From the NCBI GenBank assembly GCA_963777725.1, contig CAVZRR010000003.1, positions 124,001 through 188,000 on the forward strand: a stretch of DNA of 64,000 nt, read 5' to 3'. Shown piece after piece: positions 1 through 8,958 of this stretch. A model generated the notes under the pieces. That model searched no databases. It saw nothing but the letters and a program-made list of their open reading frames with translations, and was not told where the DNA came from. Position numbers and translations under genes: made by a program. Origin of the DNA: RPQJ01 sp963777725. Its GTDB lineage: Bacteria > Pseudomonadota > Gammaproteobacteria > Steroidobacterales > Steroidobacteraceae. How positions within the stretch are numbered: position 1 is the stretch's first letter; each line of letters starts with the position of its first letter.

Positions 1-78
1 CGTGAGGCCCGGGGAATGGGCAAGTCTAGCGAGTCTCGCGCCGTCCTGCCTGACCGGGACACCAGTCCGGACGAGCGG

Positions 79-1530
79 TCACTTGCGCCAGAAGGTCACC
101 GTGAACAGGATCAGCAGCGTGAAGATCTCGAGCCGGCCGAGCAGCATCGCCAGCACGCAGATCCACTTGCCCACCGGGCCGATCGCCGCGTAATTCTGCG
201 CGACACCGCCGAGGCCCGGGCCGAGGTTGTTGAGCGTCGCGGCAATCGCCGAGAATGCGGTCACCTGGTCCAGCCCGGTCGCCATCAGCGACAGCATCAG
301 CACCGCGAATACGCCGACGTAGACCGCGAAGAAGCCCCAGACCGCGTCGACGATGCGCAGCGGCACGGCGCGACCGCCCAGCTGTACCGGGATCTCCGCA
401 TTGGGGTGAACGAGGCGGATGATTTCGCGACGACCCTGCTTGACCAGCAACAGGCAACGCACGACCTTGAGGCCGCCGGCGGTCGAGCCCGCGCAGCCGC
501 CGATGAACGACGCGAACAGCAGCAGCACTGGCAGCCCGCCCGGCCAGTGATGGAAGTGCGAGGTCGTATAGCCGGTCGTGGTCGCGACCGAGATCGCCTG
601 GAACACGCCGTCGGTCGCCAGCTCCAGCGTGTCGTCGTAGTCGCCGGCGATCAGCAGGTAGGTGACCGTGACCATGCAGAGCACCAGCATCAGGCGCAGG
701 AATGCCGCGCATTCCGGGTCACGCCAGTAAATGCCGAAGCGGCCGCTGCGCCACGCGACGAAGTGCAGCCCGAAGTTCATCGCGCCGACGAGCATGAAGA
801 ACACCGCCACCAGCTCGACCGCGCGGCTGTCGAAGTAGCCCATGCTGGCGTCATAGTGGGAGAACCCGCCGATCGCGACCGTCGAGAACGCGTGCCCGAC
901 GGCGTCGAACACGCTCATGCCGGCCAGGAAATACCCTGTGGCGCAGGCCGCCGTGATCGCGACGTAGACGACCCACAGCATGCGCGCGGTCTGGGTGATG
1001 CGCGGCGTGAGCTTGGCGTCCTTGACCGGCCCCGGCATCTCGGCCCGGTAGAGCGCCATGCCGCCCACGCCGAGCATCGGCAGCAGCGCGACCGCGAGGA
1101 TCACGATGCCCATGCCGCCGAGCCACTGCATCTGCTGCCGGTAATAGAGCACGGCGCGCGGCAGCGACTCGAGTCCGACCAGCACCGTCGCGCCAGTGGT
1201 CGTGAGACCCGACATCGATTCGAAGATCGCGTCGGTGAGACCGATCGCCGGCTGCGGCGAGATGTAGAGCGGCAGCGCGCCCGCGATACCGAGCACGGTC
1301 CAGAACAGCGTCACGACGACGAACCCGTCGCGCAGCCGCAGGTCGCGCCGGTCACGGCGCACGGGCCACCAGATGGCCGCGCCGACCGCCAGCAGCCAGC
1401 CGAATGCGGCGAGGAAGGCTGCGGATCCGCCGTCGCCATAGAACAGCGCAACGCCCACGGGCGGCAGCATCGACAGGCTGAACACCATCAGCAGCAGCCC
1501 GAGGATGCGCTGGATGGCGCGAAAGCTCAT
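79..1530 (-). CDS. trkH: TrkH-family potassium uptake protein (second, distal copy)
   Basis: Inner-membrane ion-conducting subunit of the Trk K+ uptake system, which works with the cytosolic NAD-binding subunit TrkA. The 483-residue product has the expected length. It has the four P-loop filter segments of the TrkH/KtrB family, seen as TTTGATVL, AIGGFSHYD, TTTGYTT and NNLGPGLG, each followed by a hydrophobic segment. The start is the ATG at 1530, which overlaps the stop of the upstream trkH copy by 4 bp (ATGA) and implies translational coupling. An upstream in-frame extension to 1614 would run inside the neighbour and is rejected. The second filter loop reads AIGG where the upstream paralogue reads STGG, so the two may differ in selectivity or partner; that last point is inference. 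Confidence 0.93.
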   Translation of the reverse strand: MSFRAIQRILGLLLMVFSLSMLPPVGVALFYGDGGSAAFLAAFGWLLAVGAAIWWPVRRDRRDLRLRDGFVVVTLFWTVLGIAGALPLYISPQPAIGLTDAIFESMSGLTTTGATVLVGLESLPRAVLYYRQQMQWLGGMGIVILAVALLPMLGVGGMALYRAEMPGPVKDAKLTPRITQTARMLWVVYVAITAACATGYFLAGMSVFDAVGHAFSTVAIGGFSHYDASMGYFDSRAVELVAVFFMLVGAMNFGLHFVAWRSGRFGIYWRDPECAAFLRLMLVLCMVTVTYLLIAGDYDDTLELATDGVFQAISVATTTGYTTSHFHHWPGGLPVLLLFASFIGGCAGSTAGGLKVVRCLLLVKQGRREIIRLVHPNAEIPVQLGGRAVPLRIVDAVWGFFAVYVGVFAVLMLSLMATGLDQVTAFSAIAATLNNLGPGLGGVAQNYAAIGPVGKWICVLAMLLGRLEIFTLLILFTVTFWRK

Positions 1531-2993
1531 CCGCGCCAGAACCCCGGGCTCAGCAGCACCAGGATCGGGAAGATCTCGAGACGGCCGAGCAGCATCGCGA
1601 TCGTCGAGATCCACAGCCCGGACGCGTTCACCGAGCGGAAGTTGGCGGCCACTTCACCGAGGCCCGGGCCGACGTTGTTGATGCAGGTCGCGATGGCGCT
1701 GAACGCCGTGACCTGATCGACGCCGGTGCCCATCAGCGCCAGCATCAGCAACGTGAACACGACGAGATAGACGGCAAAGAAGCCCCAGACGGCCTCGACG
1801 ATTCGCGGGCCGACCGGCTTGTCGCCAAGCTTGACCGCAACCTCGGCGTTCGGGTGGATCAGGCGCGTGACTTCGCGCGTGCCCTGACGCAGCACGAGCA
1901 GCCAGCGGATCACCTTCATGCCGCCCGCCGTCGAGCCTGCGCAGCCGCCGATGAAGGTCGTGAACATCAGCAGTACCGGCAACGAGCCCGGCCACAGCGC
2001 GAAGTTCTCGGTCGTATAACCCGTGCTGGTCTGCACCGATACCGCGTGGAACAGCGCCGAGCGCAGCGACGTGAATGGATGATCGTGCACGTCGTTCCAG
2101 ACGAGCACGGCGACCGTGACGAACGTCGTCGCACCGAGCACGGCGAGGTAAGCGCGGAATTCGGGGTCGCGCCAGTAGTCACCGAGGCGCCGGTGCCGCC
2201 AGGCCAGGAAATGCAACGCGAAGCTCGCGCCGCCGAGCACCATCAGCACGATCGTGATCGTCTCGATGGTCGGGCTGGCGAAGAAACCGATGCTGGCGTC
2301 GTGCGTCGAGTAGCCGCCCGTGGACACGGCGGCGAACGAGTGGCCGACCGCGTCGAACAACGACATCCCCGCGGCCCAGTAGGCCAGCACACCGGCCGCC
2401 GTGAGCAGCAGGTAGACGAGCCACAGGGCCTTGGCGGTGCCGGCGATGCGCGGCGTGAGCTTCGCGTCTTTCATCGGCCCCGGAGTCTCGGCCTTGAGGA
2501 GCTGCATGCCGCCGATGCCGAGCAGAGGCAGCAGCGCGACGGCGAGCACCACGATGCCGATGCCGCCGAGCCACTGGATCTGCTGGCGGTAATACAGGAT
2601 CGACGGCGGCAAGGCGTCCAGCCCGACGAGCACCGTGGCGCCGGTGGTCGTGAATCCGGAGACTGATTCGAAGACCGCCTCGGACACCGTCATGCGGGGC
2701 AGGTCTGCGAGGAAGAAGGGCACGGCGCCGGCCAGCCCGATGACGCACCAGAACAGCACGACCACCAGGAAGCCGTCGCGCAGCCGGAGATCACCGCGTC
2801 GCCGGCGCGTCGGCAGCCACGCGAGCAGTCCCGCAGCCAGCAGGATCAGGAACGCATCGACGAACAGCGCGACCTGGCCGTCGGCGTAGGCGAGCGAGAC
2901 CGCGGCCGGCACCAGCATCGTCACGCTGAAGAGCATCAGCAGCTGGCCCAGGATCCGCTGGATGACCCCGAGGTTGAGGTGCTTGCGCGTCAC
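1527..2993 (-). CDS. trkH: TrkH-family potassium uptake protein (first, proximal copy)
   Basis: Membrane K+-translocating subunit of Trk, 488 residues. The filter loops read TTTGATVL, STGGYSTHD, TSTGYTTEN and NNVGPGLG, matching the TrkH signature more closely than the downstream copy. No ATG precedes the conserved N-terminus, so the start is the GTG at 2993. It overlaps the trkA stop as GTGA, the same 4-bp coupling used between the two trkH genes. The order trkA-trkH-trkH on one strand gives a compact potassium-uptake operon in which one gating subunit could serve two channels. The paralogues are clearly related along their whole length but not near-identical, so this is an old duplication rather than an assembly repeat. 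Confidence 0.93.
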   Translation of the reverse strand: MTRKHLNLGVIQRILGQLLMLFSVTMLVPAAVSLAYADGQVALFVDAFLILLAAGLLAWLPTRRRRGDLRLRDGFLVVVLFWCVIGLAGAVPFFLADLPRMTVSEAVFESVSGFTTTGATVLVGLDALPPSILYYRQQIQWLGGIGIVVLAVALLPLLGIGGMQLLKAETPGPMKDAKLTPRIAGTAKALWLVYLLLTAAGVLAYWAAGMSLFDAVGHSFAAVSTGGYSTHDASIGFFASPTIETITIVLMVLGGASFALHFLAWRHRRLGDYWRDPEFRAYLAVLGATTFVTVAVLVWNDVHDHPFTSLRSALFHAVSVQTSTGYTTENFALWPGSLPVLLMFTTFIGGCAGSTAGGMKVIRWLLVLRQGTREVTRLIHPNAEVAVKLGDKPVGPRIVEAVWGFFAVYLVVFTLLMLALMGTGVDQVTAFSAIATCINNVGPGLGEVAANFRSVNASGLWISTIAMLLGRLEIFPILVLLSPGFWRG

Positions 2994-4372
2994 TCCTGGA
3001 ACAGCCGCTCCACGGCCTCCACGTGGCGGCGGTCCGAGAGGAACACGATCACGTGGTCGTCGGCTTCGACCAGGGTGTCGTGGTGCCCCATGATCACGTC
3101 CTGGCCGCGCACGATCGCGCCGATCGTCGCACCCTTGGGCAGCTTGATCTCCTCGACGCGCCGGCCGACCACCTTGCCGCCGCGCGAGCCGTGGGCGATC
3201 GCCTCGATCGCTTCCGCGGCGCCGCGCCGCAGCGAGTGGACGCGCACGACGTCGCCGCGCCGCACGTGCGCGAGCAGCGAGCCGATCGTGACCGACTGCG
3301 GCGAGATCGCCACGTCGATCGAGCCGCTCTGCATCATCTCCGCGTAGGCTGGCCGGTTGATCAGCGCCATGACGCGGTGCGCGCCGAGTCGCTTGGCGAG
3401 CATCGCCGAGAGGATGTTGGCCTCCTCGGCGTTCGTCACCGCGCAGAACACGTCGGCGCTGTCGATGTTCTCCTCGATCAGCAGTTCCTCGTCGGCCGCG
3501 TCGCCGTGCAGCACGACCGCATTGCGCAGGATCTCGGCGATGCGCCGCGCGCGCGCCGCGTCGCGCTCGATGATCTTGACCTGGTAGCGGTCCTCGATGC
3601 GCTGCGCGAGCCTGAGCCCGATGTTGCCGCCACCGGCGATCACGACGCGCTTGACCGCGTCGTCGACCCGGCGCAGCTCCACCATGACCTTGCGCATGTC
3701 CTCGGTGGCGGCGAGGAAGAACACCTCGTCCTCGTGCTCGATCACCGTGTCGCCTTCCGGCGTGATGCTGTTGCCGGCGCGGTAGATCGCCACGACCCGC
3801 GCGTCGACGTGCGGCAGGTGCTCGCGCAGGTTGCGCAACTGCTGGCCCACGAGCGGACCGCCGCGCACCGCCTTGAGTCCCACGAGGCGCACGCGACCGT
3901 CGGCGAAATCGAGCACCTGCAGCGCGCCCGAGTAGCGGATCAGCCGCTCGACGTACTGCGTGACGAGTTCCTCGGGGCTGATGTAGACGTCCACCGGGAA
4001 GCCCGCGCCGTCCGGCGGCGGCGTGTCGGTGTCGAAAAAGAGCGCCTCGTGGCCCGTGTAGGCCAGCGAGCGGATGCGCGCGATCTTGGTCCGCGTGCGG
4101 AACAGCGTCCAGGCCACCTGGCAGGCGACCATGTTGACTTCGTCGCTGTTGGTGAGTGCGACGATCATGTCGGCACTGGCGGCGCCGGCCAGCTCGAGGA
4201 TGTTGGGGTGGGCGCCGCTGCCCGACACCGTGCGGATGTCGAGTCGATCCTGCAGGTCGCGCAGCAGGTGGTCGTTGACGTCGACGACCGTGACGTCGTT
4301 GGCCTCCTCGCGGGCGAGGTGATAAGCGGCCGTCCGGCCGACCTGGCCGGCCCCGAGGATGATTATTTTCAC
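2990..4372 (-). CDS. trkA: Trk system potassium transport regulatory protein TrkA
   Basis: Peripheral cytoplasmic NAD(H)-binding regulator that gates TrkH. The protein has 460 residues, close to the 458 of E. coli TrkA. It has two RCK halves, each starting with a Rossmann glycine motif: GAGQVG near residue 7 and GGGNIG near residue 239, with TrkA-C-like segments after each. The chosen start is the GTG at 4372, because family members begin with a short M-KIIILGAGQVG segment. An AGGA Shine-Dalgarno lies about 8 nt upstream. The 20-residue upstream extension is arginine-rich and unconserved. First gene of the trkA-trkH-trkH operon; the promoter should lie in the 97-nt gap towards uvrD. Confidence 0.95.
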   Translation of the reverse strand: MKIIILGAGQVGRTAAYHLAREEANDVTVVDVNDHLLRDLQDRLDIRTVSGSGAHPNILELAGAASADMIVALTNSDEVNMVACQVAWTLFRTRTKIARIRSLAYTGHEALFFDTDTPPPDGAGFPVDVYISPEELVTQYVERLIRYSGALQVLDFADGRVRLVGLKAVRGGPLVGQQLRNLREHLPHVDARVVAIYRAGNSITPEGDTVIEHEDEVFFLAATEDMRKVMVELRRVDDAVKRVVIAGGGNIGLRLAQRIEDRYQVKIIERDAARARRIAEILRNAVVLHGDAADEELLIEENIDSADVFCAVTNAEEANILSAMLAKRLGAHRVMALINRPAYAEMMQSGSIDVAISPQSVTIGSLLAHVRRGDVVRVHSLRRGAAEAIEAIAHGSRGGKVVGRRVEEIKLPKGATIGAIVRGQDVIMGHHDTLVEADDHVIVFLSDRRHVEAVERLFQE

Positions 4373-4469
4373 CTTCGTCGTCCTGTAGGGCTTGCACGCC
4401 CGGAGCCCTGCCGCGGGGCGGGCTCGTCGCATTGCGTCGCGGTCATTGTACGCCCCGGGCGATCGCCGG

Positions 4470-6653
4470 CTAGACGGTCTCTAGGTTCGCGTAACCCATC
4501 ATCAGCCACTTGGTGCCCTGGCGCTCGAAGTTCACCTGGATCCGGGCGTTCGCCCCCTGGCCTTCGACGCTCAGCACGACGCCGTCGCCGAACTTCTGGT
4601 GCCGGACGCGCTGGCCGAGGCGCAGGGCCCCCGGGGAGTCGTCCGTGTAGCGTTGCTGGGTGCCGCGCGACATCGACGGCGACGAACGCTGCGGGGGCGA
4701 GTAGGTGGGACGGGAAACCTGTACCCGGGGCCGCACTTCCTCGACGAGTTCGGCCGGGATCTCGGCGAGGAACCGCGACGGGGCGCCGTAGCTGTCGACA
4801 CCGTGCATGCGCCGCTGCTCGGCATAGGTGACGTACAGGTGGCGCATGGCCCGGGTCGTGCCGACGTAGCAGAGGCGTCGTTCCTCCTCGAGGCCCTGCA
4901 CGTCCATGATCGAGCGCTGGTGCGGGAACAGGCCGTCCTCGAGGCCGCAGAGGAACACGACGGGAAACTCGAGGCCCTTCGCCGAGTGCAGCGTCATCAT
5001 CTGCACGCAGTCCTCCCACGCTTCCGCCTGGCCTTCGCCGGACTCGAGCACCGCGTGGGAGAGGAATGCCATCAGCGGCGACATGTCGCCGTCCTCGGGC
5101 TCGAAGCCCCGCGCCGCGCTGACGAGTTCGTCGAGGTTCTCGAGCCGCGCCTCGCCCTTGTCGGCCTTGTCCTTCTGGTAGTGGCCGACGAGCCCGCTCG
5201 CCTGGATCACGTGGTCGACCTGCTCGTGCAGCGGCAGGTCGCGCGTGTCGGCGTCGAGCCGCTCGATCAGCGCCAGGAACGCCTGCAGCGCGGCCGTCGC
5301 CCGCGCGCCCAGTTCCTCGGCGCAGGCCGCGCACGAGTTCCACAGCGAGATCGAGTTGGCGCGCGCGTGGGCACGCAGCACCTCGAGCGTGCGGGCGCCG
5401 ATGCCGCGGGTGGGCAGGTTCACGACGCGCTCGAAGGACTGGTCGTCGTCGCGGTTGGCGATCAACCGCAGGTAGGCGAGCGCGTCCTTGATCTCCTGCC
5501 GCTCGAAGAACCGCAGGCCGCCGTAGACGCGGTAGGGGACGCGCGCGGCGAGCAGGTACTCTTCGAACACACGCGACTGCGCATTCGAGCGGTACAGGAT
5601 GGCCGTGTCACGGCGGTTGCCGCCGCGCGACGACCAGTCGCGGATCCGGTTGACGACGAACTCCGCCTCGTCGCGCTCGTTGTACGCGCGGTACAGCCGG
5701 ATCGGCTCGCCCTTGCCGCCGTCGGTCCACAGCTTCTTGCCGATGCGGCCGCTGTTGTTGGCGATGATCGCGTTCGCCGCGGCGAGGATCGTGCCGGTCG
5801 AGCGGTAGTTCTGCTCCAGCCGGAACAGCTGCACGCCGTGGAAGTCGCGGCGGAACTGCTGCAGGTTCTCGACCCGCGCGCCGCGCCAGCGGTAGATCGA
5901 CTGGTCGTCGTCGCCGACGACGAACGGGATGCTCGTCGAGCCCACCAGCGACTTCATCCACGAGTACTGGATCGTGTTCGTGTCCTGGAACTCGTCGACC
6001 AGCACGTGCCCGAAACGGGCGCGGTAGTGGTCCACGAGGCCGGGCACGTCGTGCCAGAGCTCGTGGCTGCGCAGCAGCAACTCGGCGAAGTCCACCACGC
6101 CATTGCGGCGGCACGCGTCCTCGTAGGCTTCGTACAGCTTGATCATCTGCCGGCGCGTCGGGTCGCCGTCGTCCTTGAGGTGCTTCGGCCGCAGGCCTTC
6201 GTCCTTCTGCGCGTTGATGAACCAGGTGACCTCGCGCGGCACCCAGCGGGCCTCGTCGAGCCCCTGGCCGCGGATCAGCCGCTTGACGAGTCGTTGCTGG
6301 TCCTCGGCGTCGAGGATCGAGAAGCCCTGCGGCAGGCCGGCCTCGCGCCAGTGCATGCGCAGCAGCCGGTGCGCGATGCCGTGGAACGTGCCGATCCACA
6401 GCGGCGCCGAGGGCATCGCGAGCTGTGCCTCGATGCGCGAGCGCATCTCGCCGGCGGCCTTGTTCGTGAACGTGACCGCGAGGATGCCGTGCGGCGAGAC
6501 GTTCTCGACCTGTACCAGCCACGCGACGCGGTGCGTCAGCACGCGCGTCTTGCCGCTGCCGGCGCCGGCCAGCACCAGCGTCGGGGCGAGCGGCGCGGTG
6601 ACCGCTTGCCGCTGCGCGTCGTTCAGCGGGCCGAGGAGGTGGGAGACGTCCAT
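4470..6653 (-). CDS. uvrD: DNA helicase II UvrD
   Basis: ATP-dependent 3'-5' superfamily 1A helicase acting in nucleotide excision and mismatch repair. The 727-residue length and N-terminus (MDVSHLLGPLNDAQRQAV) match UvrD rather than Rep or PcrA. Helicase motifs appear in order: Walker A AGAGSGKT at 29-36, DEFQDTN, GDDDQSIYRWRGA, LEQNYRST, TLHSAKGLEF and LCYVGTTRA. A C-terminal Tudor-like segment (GQRVRHQKFGDGVV and onwards) is typical of UvrD/PcrA and contacts RNA polymerase in other bacteria. It lies on the same strand as the VanZ-like gene upstream, with a 19-nt gap. The frame is intact. Confidence 0.97.
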   Translation of the reverse strand: MDVSHLLGPLNDAQRQAVTAPLAPTLVLAGAGSGKTRVLTHRVAWLVQVENVSPHGILAVTFTNKAAGEMRSRIEAQLAMPSAPLWIGTFHGIAHRLLRMHWREAGLPQGFSILDAEDQQRLVKRLIRGQGLDEARWVPREVTWFINAQKDEGLRPKHLKDDGDPTRRQMIKLYEAYEDACRRNGVVDFAELLLRSHELWHDVPGLVDHYRARFGHVLVDEFQDTNTIQYSWMKSLVGSTSIPFVVGDDDQSIYRWRGARVENLQQFRRDFHGVQLFRLEQNYRSTGTILAAANAIIANNSGRIGKKLWTDGGKGEPIRLYRAYNERDEAEFVVNRIRDWSSRGGNRRDTAILYRSNAQSRVFEEYLLAARVPYRVYGGLRFFERQEIKDALAYLRLIANRDDDQSFERVVNLPTRGIGARTLEVLRAHARANSISLWNSCAACAEELGARATAALQAFLALIERLDADTRDLPLHEQVDHVIQASGLVGHYQKDKADKGEARLENLDELVSAARGFEPEDGDMSPLMAFLSHAVLESGEGQAEAWEDCVQMMTLHSAKGLEFPVVFLCGLEDGLFPHQRSIMDVQGLEEERRLCYVGTTRAMRHLYVTYAEQRRMHGVDSYGAPSRFLAEIPAELVEEVRPRVQVSRPTYSPPQRSSPSMSRGTQQRYTDDSPGALRLGQRVRHQKFGDGVVLSVEGQGANARIQVNFERQGTKWLMMGYANLETV

Positions 6654-6672
6654 GGAAGTCAGCTATTTTCCG

Positions 6673-7812
6673 CTATTTTCGCCAGCGCGTGACGAGGATT
6701 CCGGCGATGATCGCGATGACGACGTCGATCCAGCCGTAGACCGGCGTCGCGGCGCCGGCCTGCATCAGTCCCAGCAGCACGACCAGCAGCACGGTGATGC
6801 CGGCGGCGACGTGAGGGAACAGGCCGGTCCCGGCAAGCAGCCAGGTGAGCGCGACGTAGCTGAACGCGCGGCCGGCAAGTTCGGCGGGCGGCGGCGCGTT
6901 GCGGCCCAGGAACTCACGCAGTGCCGGCAACTCGACGGCGACATCGCGCGCCCCACCGAGTGCCGGCAGCAGCGCGACCGATGCGAGCCACGTGCCAAGC
7001 GCGGCTGCGAGCAGGGCCGAGCGGCCGCGATCCTCGACGCGGCTGATCAGCACCAGCACCGGCAACAGCAGCGCGATGGCCGCCAGCTCCGCAAACTCGA
7101 GCGTGTTGCCGGCGGTGAAGGTGCGGCCCACCAGCACTGCGGCGATCACGATCAGGAACGCGTCGACGCTGCGCTGCCTGCGCGCGAGGTGGAACACGGC
7201 CTGCGCGACGACGAGCCAGCCGACGAAGAACGCGGCGAGATCGGCCCAGCCGATCTCGGGGGTGAAAAGCGGGCGGACGGCGCGCTTCAGCTGGCGCAGG
7301 CTGGCGTCGGGCACGAACGGCCACAGCCGCGCGATCAACCAGAGCACGAGCACCACGAGCGCGATGGCGCCAGAACGCCCCGCAGGGTTGGCGTGCGGCG
7401 TCATCCGGACGCCGAGGGCGTGCCACGCCGAGCCGCCGATCGCGCCGGCGAGCGCCCCGGCAGCATTCAGTGACAGGTCGGTGAGGCTCGGCACCCGTGT
7501 GGCGATCGATCCCTGCATGATCTCCATCGTGATCGACAGCAGCGCGCCCCCGACCAGCCCGCCCGCGATTCCGGTCAGCCGGCCGAAGCGCGGCTCGACG
7601 GTGAGCGCGATGCAGAAGCCGAGTGGCACGTACAGCAGCACGTTGTTCAGCATGTCGCCACGCGACGCGCGGGCCCACGAGAGCTTGCGCAGCACCTCCA
7701 TCGCCGTCGGCCCGTCGGCGCCGAACTGGAACGGATACAGCGACACGTAGAGAATCAACGCGACGAAGATCGCGAGCAGCAGCGGCGCGGCGAAATGGGT
7801 ACGGCTGGACAT
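6673..7812 (-). CDS. VanZ-like family membrane protein
   Basis: Polytopic inner-membrane protein of 379 residues with a hydrophobic first segment and about nine further membrane spans. The N-terminal 130 residues show the VanZ-like pattern: YPFQFG, then MLNNVLLYVPLGF, then the LTDLSLNAAGALAGA segment. The C-terminal half is additional membrane sequence. VanZ-like proteins are widespread; the namesake gives low-level teicoplanin resistance but most homologues have no assigned role, so no function is claimed. ATG start at 7812, 3 nt after the stop of the upstream exported protein, so the two are probably co-transcribed. Confidence 0.8.
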   Translation of the reverse strand: MSSRTHFAAPLLLAIFVALILYVSLYPFQFGADGPTAMEVLRKLSWARASRGDMLNNVLLYVPLGFCIALTVEPRFGRLTGIAGGLVGGALLSITMEIMQGSIATRVPSLTDLSLNAAGALAGAIGGSAWHALGVRMTPHANPAGRSGAIALVVLVLWLIARLWPFVPDASLRQLKRAVRPLFTPEIGWADLAAFFVGWLVVAQAVFHLARRQRSVDAFLIVIAAVLVGRTFTAGNTLEFAELAAIALLLPVLVLISRVEDRGRSALLAAALGTWLASVALLPALGGARDVAVELPALREFLGRNAPPPAELAGRAFSYVALTWLLAGTGLFPHVAAGITVLLVVLLGLMQAGAATPVYGWIDVVIAIIAGILVTRWRK

Positions 7813-7815
7813 CGC

Positions 7816-8958
7816 CTACGGCGCCTCGGGGCCGGGCGCCCCCGGCCGGCGGCCGAACGCCATCTCGAAGATCACGGCGCCCTCCGGCACGAACTCACGC
7901 GACTCGTCCTGCTCCTCGCGCAGCCAGCCGCCGCCACCCTGCAACTCGAGGAACAACCAGTCCTTCAGGAAGGCCCTGCGATGGATCAGAAGCAGGTTGT
8001 ACTCGATCGGGTTCACGTCGCGGCCGGTCTCGCCGCGCACCGCCCCGCGCAGCGCGATGGCTCGGTCTTCGGCCAGCGCCTGGTAGAGCGTCAGGTTCGT
8101 GTTCCAGCGCATGCCGTCGGTCCCCTCGGCAAACCGCAGGTGATTGGCCCAGCGCAGCATCCGGCGTCCGCCGAGCAAGCGCTCGAGGCTGACGCGCGTG
8201 GCCGTGCCGAAGCCGTCCTCATTCTCCCAGAACACGGTCTGCCGGGCGCGCAGCAGCAGGTTCTCGTGCACCCTGGTCTGGTACCAGTAGCTGGCCTGCA
8301 CGAACGGGTCGGGGGGAGTGCGCAGCCGGACGCCGGCGCCGAGGCTCAGGCGGCTGCGCGTGCCGCGGATCGGGGTGTAGCCCAGGCCGAGCAGCCAGTT
8401 GCGATCCTCGTCCTCCTCGGTGAACGTCACACCGTCGAATTCGCGGGAACCGCCTTCGATGAAGGCCTCGTCGGTATCGCGGCCGAAAATCAGGCGCATG
8501 CGGCGCGCGGCGATCGGCAGGTGCACCTGCGCGCGCAGCGCAACCTCCTCCTTGAAGCCGTCGCGTTCGTCCCACTTGAGGCCGAGGCGCAGCCGGCCGT
8601 GCGTCGCGCGCCGTTCGACGATCTGGTCTTCCGGCAGCACGCCGAACAGGCTGTCGAAGCGCCACGCAGTCACGCAGACACTGCGCTCCACGCCGTGGCG
8701 GAACTTGTCGAGCGCCGGCGTCTCGCCCTCGAGTTCCGGACAGGGCGCTTCGGGTTTGGCGTCCTCGGTCGGTTCAGTGACCTCGGGGATCTCGGCCACG
8801 TCCACCGGGTCGGTGGCCGCTGGTGCGGCGGCGACGGGCGCGACGGTGGTGCTCCAGGTGTCGGGCCAGGCTGGTGGATCGTTGGCGCCCCAGGCGACAG
8901 AGTGCACCGCAAGCATGGCGAGCGCCGCCGGGTGCCGCGTCCGCAACCGCTGTCTCAA
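7816..8958 (-). CDS. Putative exported outer-membrane-like protein of unknown function
   Basis: Not recognised as a named family. The proposed start is TTG at 8958, which overlaps the cyoE stop as TTGA, the coupling style used across this window. It gives an arginine-rich start, a short hydrophobic stretch (AALAMLAV) and a likely signal-peptidase site after AWGA. The mature part opens with a Pro/Thr/Glu-rich linker. It then shows alternating aromatic and charged strands (for example RLRLGLKWDERDGF, VQASYWYQTRVHENL, NLTLYQALAEDRAIAL) as in a beta-barrel, ending in FEMAFGRRPG and a short tail. About 380 residues. An outer-membrane barrel is an inference from pattern only. The TTG start is uncertain; the first ATG is 14 codons later. 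Confidence 0.6.
   Translation of the reverse strand: MRQRLRTRHPAALAMLAVHSVAWGANDPPAWPDTWSTTVAPVAAAPAATDPVDVAEIPEVTEPTEDAKPEAPCPELEGETPALDKFRHGVERSVCVTAWRFDSLFGVLPEDQIVERRATHGRLRLGLKWDERDGFKEEVALRAQVHLPIAARRMRLIFGRDTDEAFIEGGSREFDGVTFTEEDEDRNWLLGLGYTPIRGTRSRLSLGAGVRLRTPPDPFVQASYWYQTRVHENLLLRARQTVFWENEDGFGTATRVSLERLLGGRRMLRWANHLRFAEGTDGMRWNTNLTLYQALAEDRAIALRGAVRGETGRDVNPIEYNLLLIHRRAFLKDWLFLELQGGGGWLREEQDESREFVPEGAVIFEMAFGRRPGAPGPEAP

Noticed and set aside
16..1716. Long Arg/Asp/His-rich open frames antisense to trkH, uvrD, spoT, ubiA/recG, mrp and other genes
   Set aside because: Biased composition and codon-position shadow of GC-rich genes on the other strand; no start signals, no recognisable domains.
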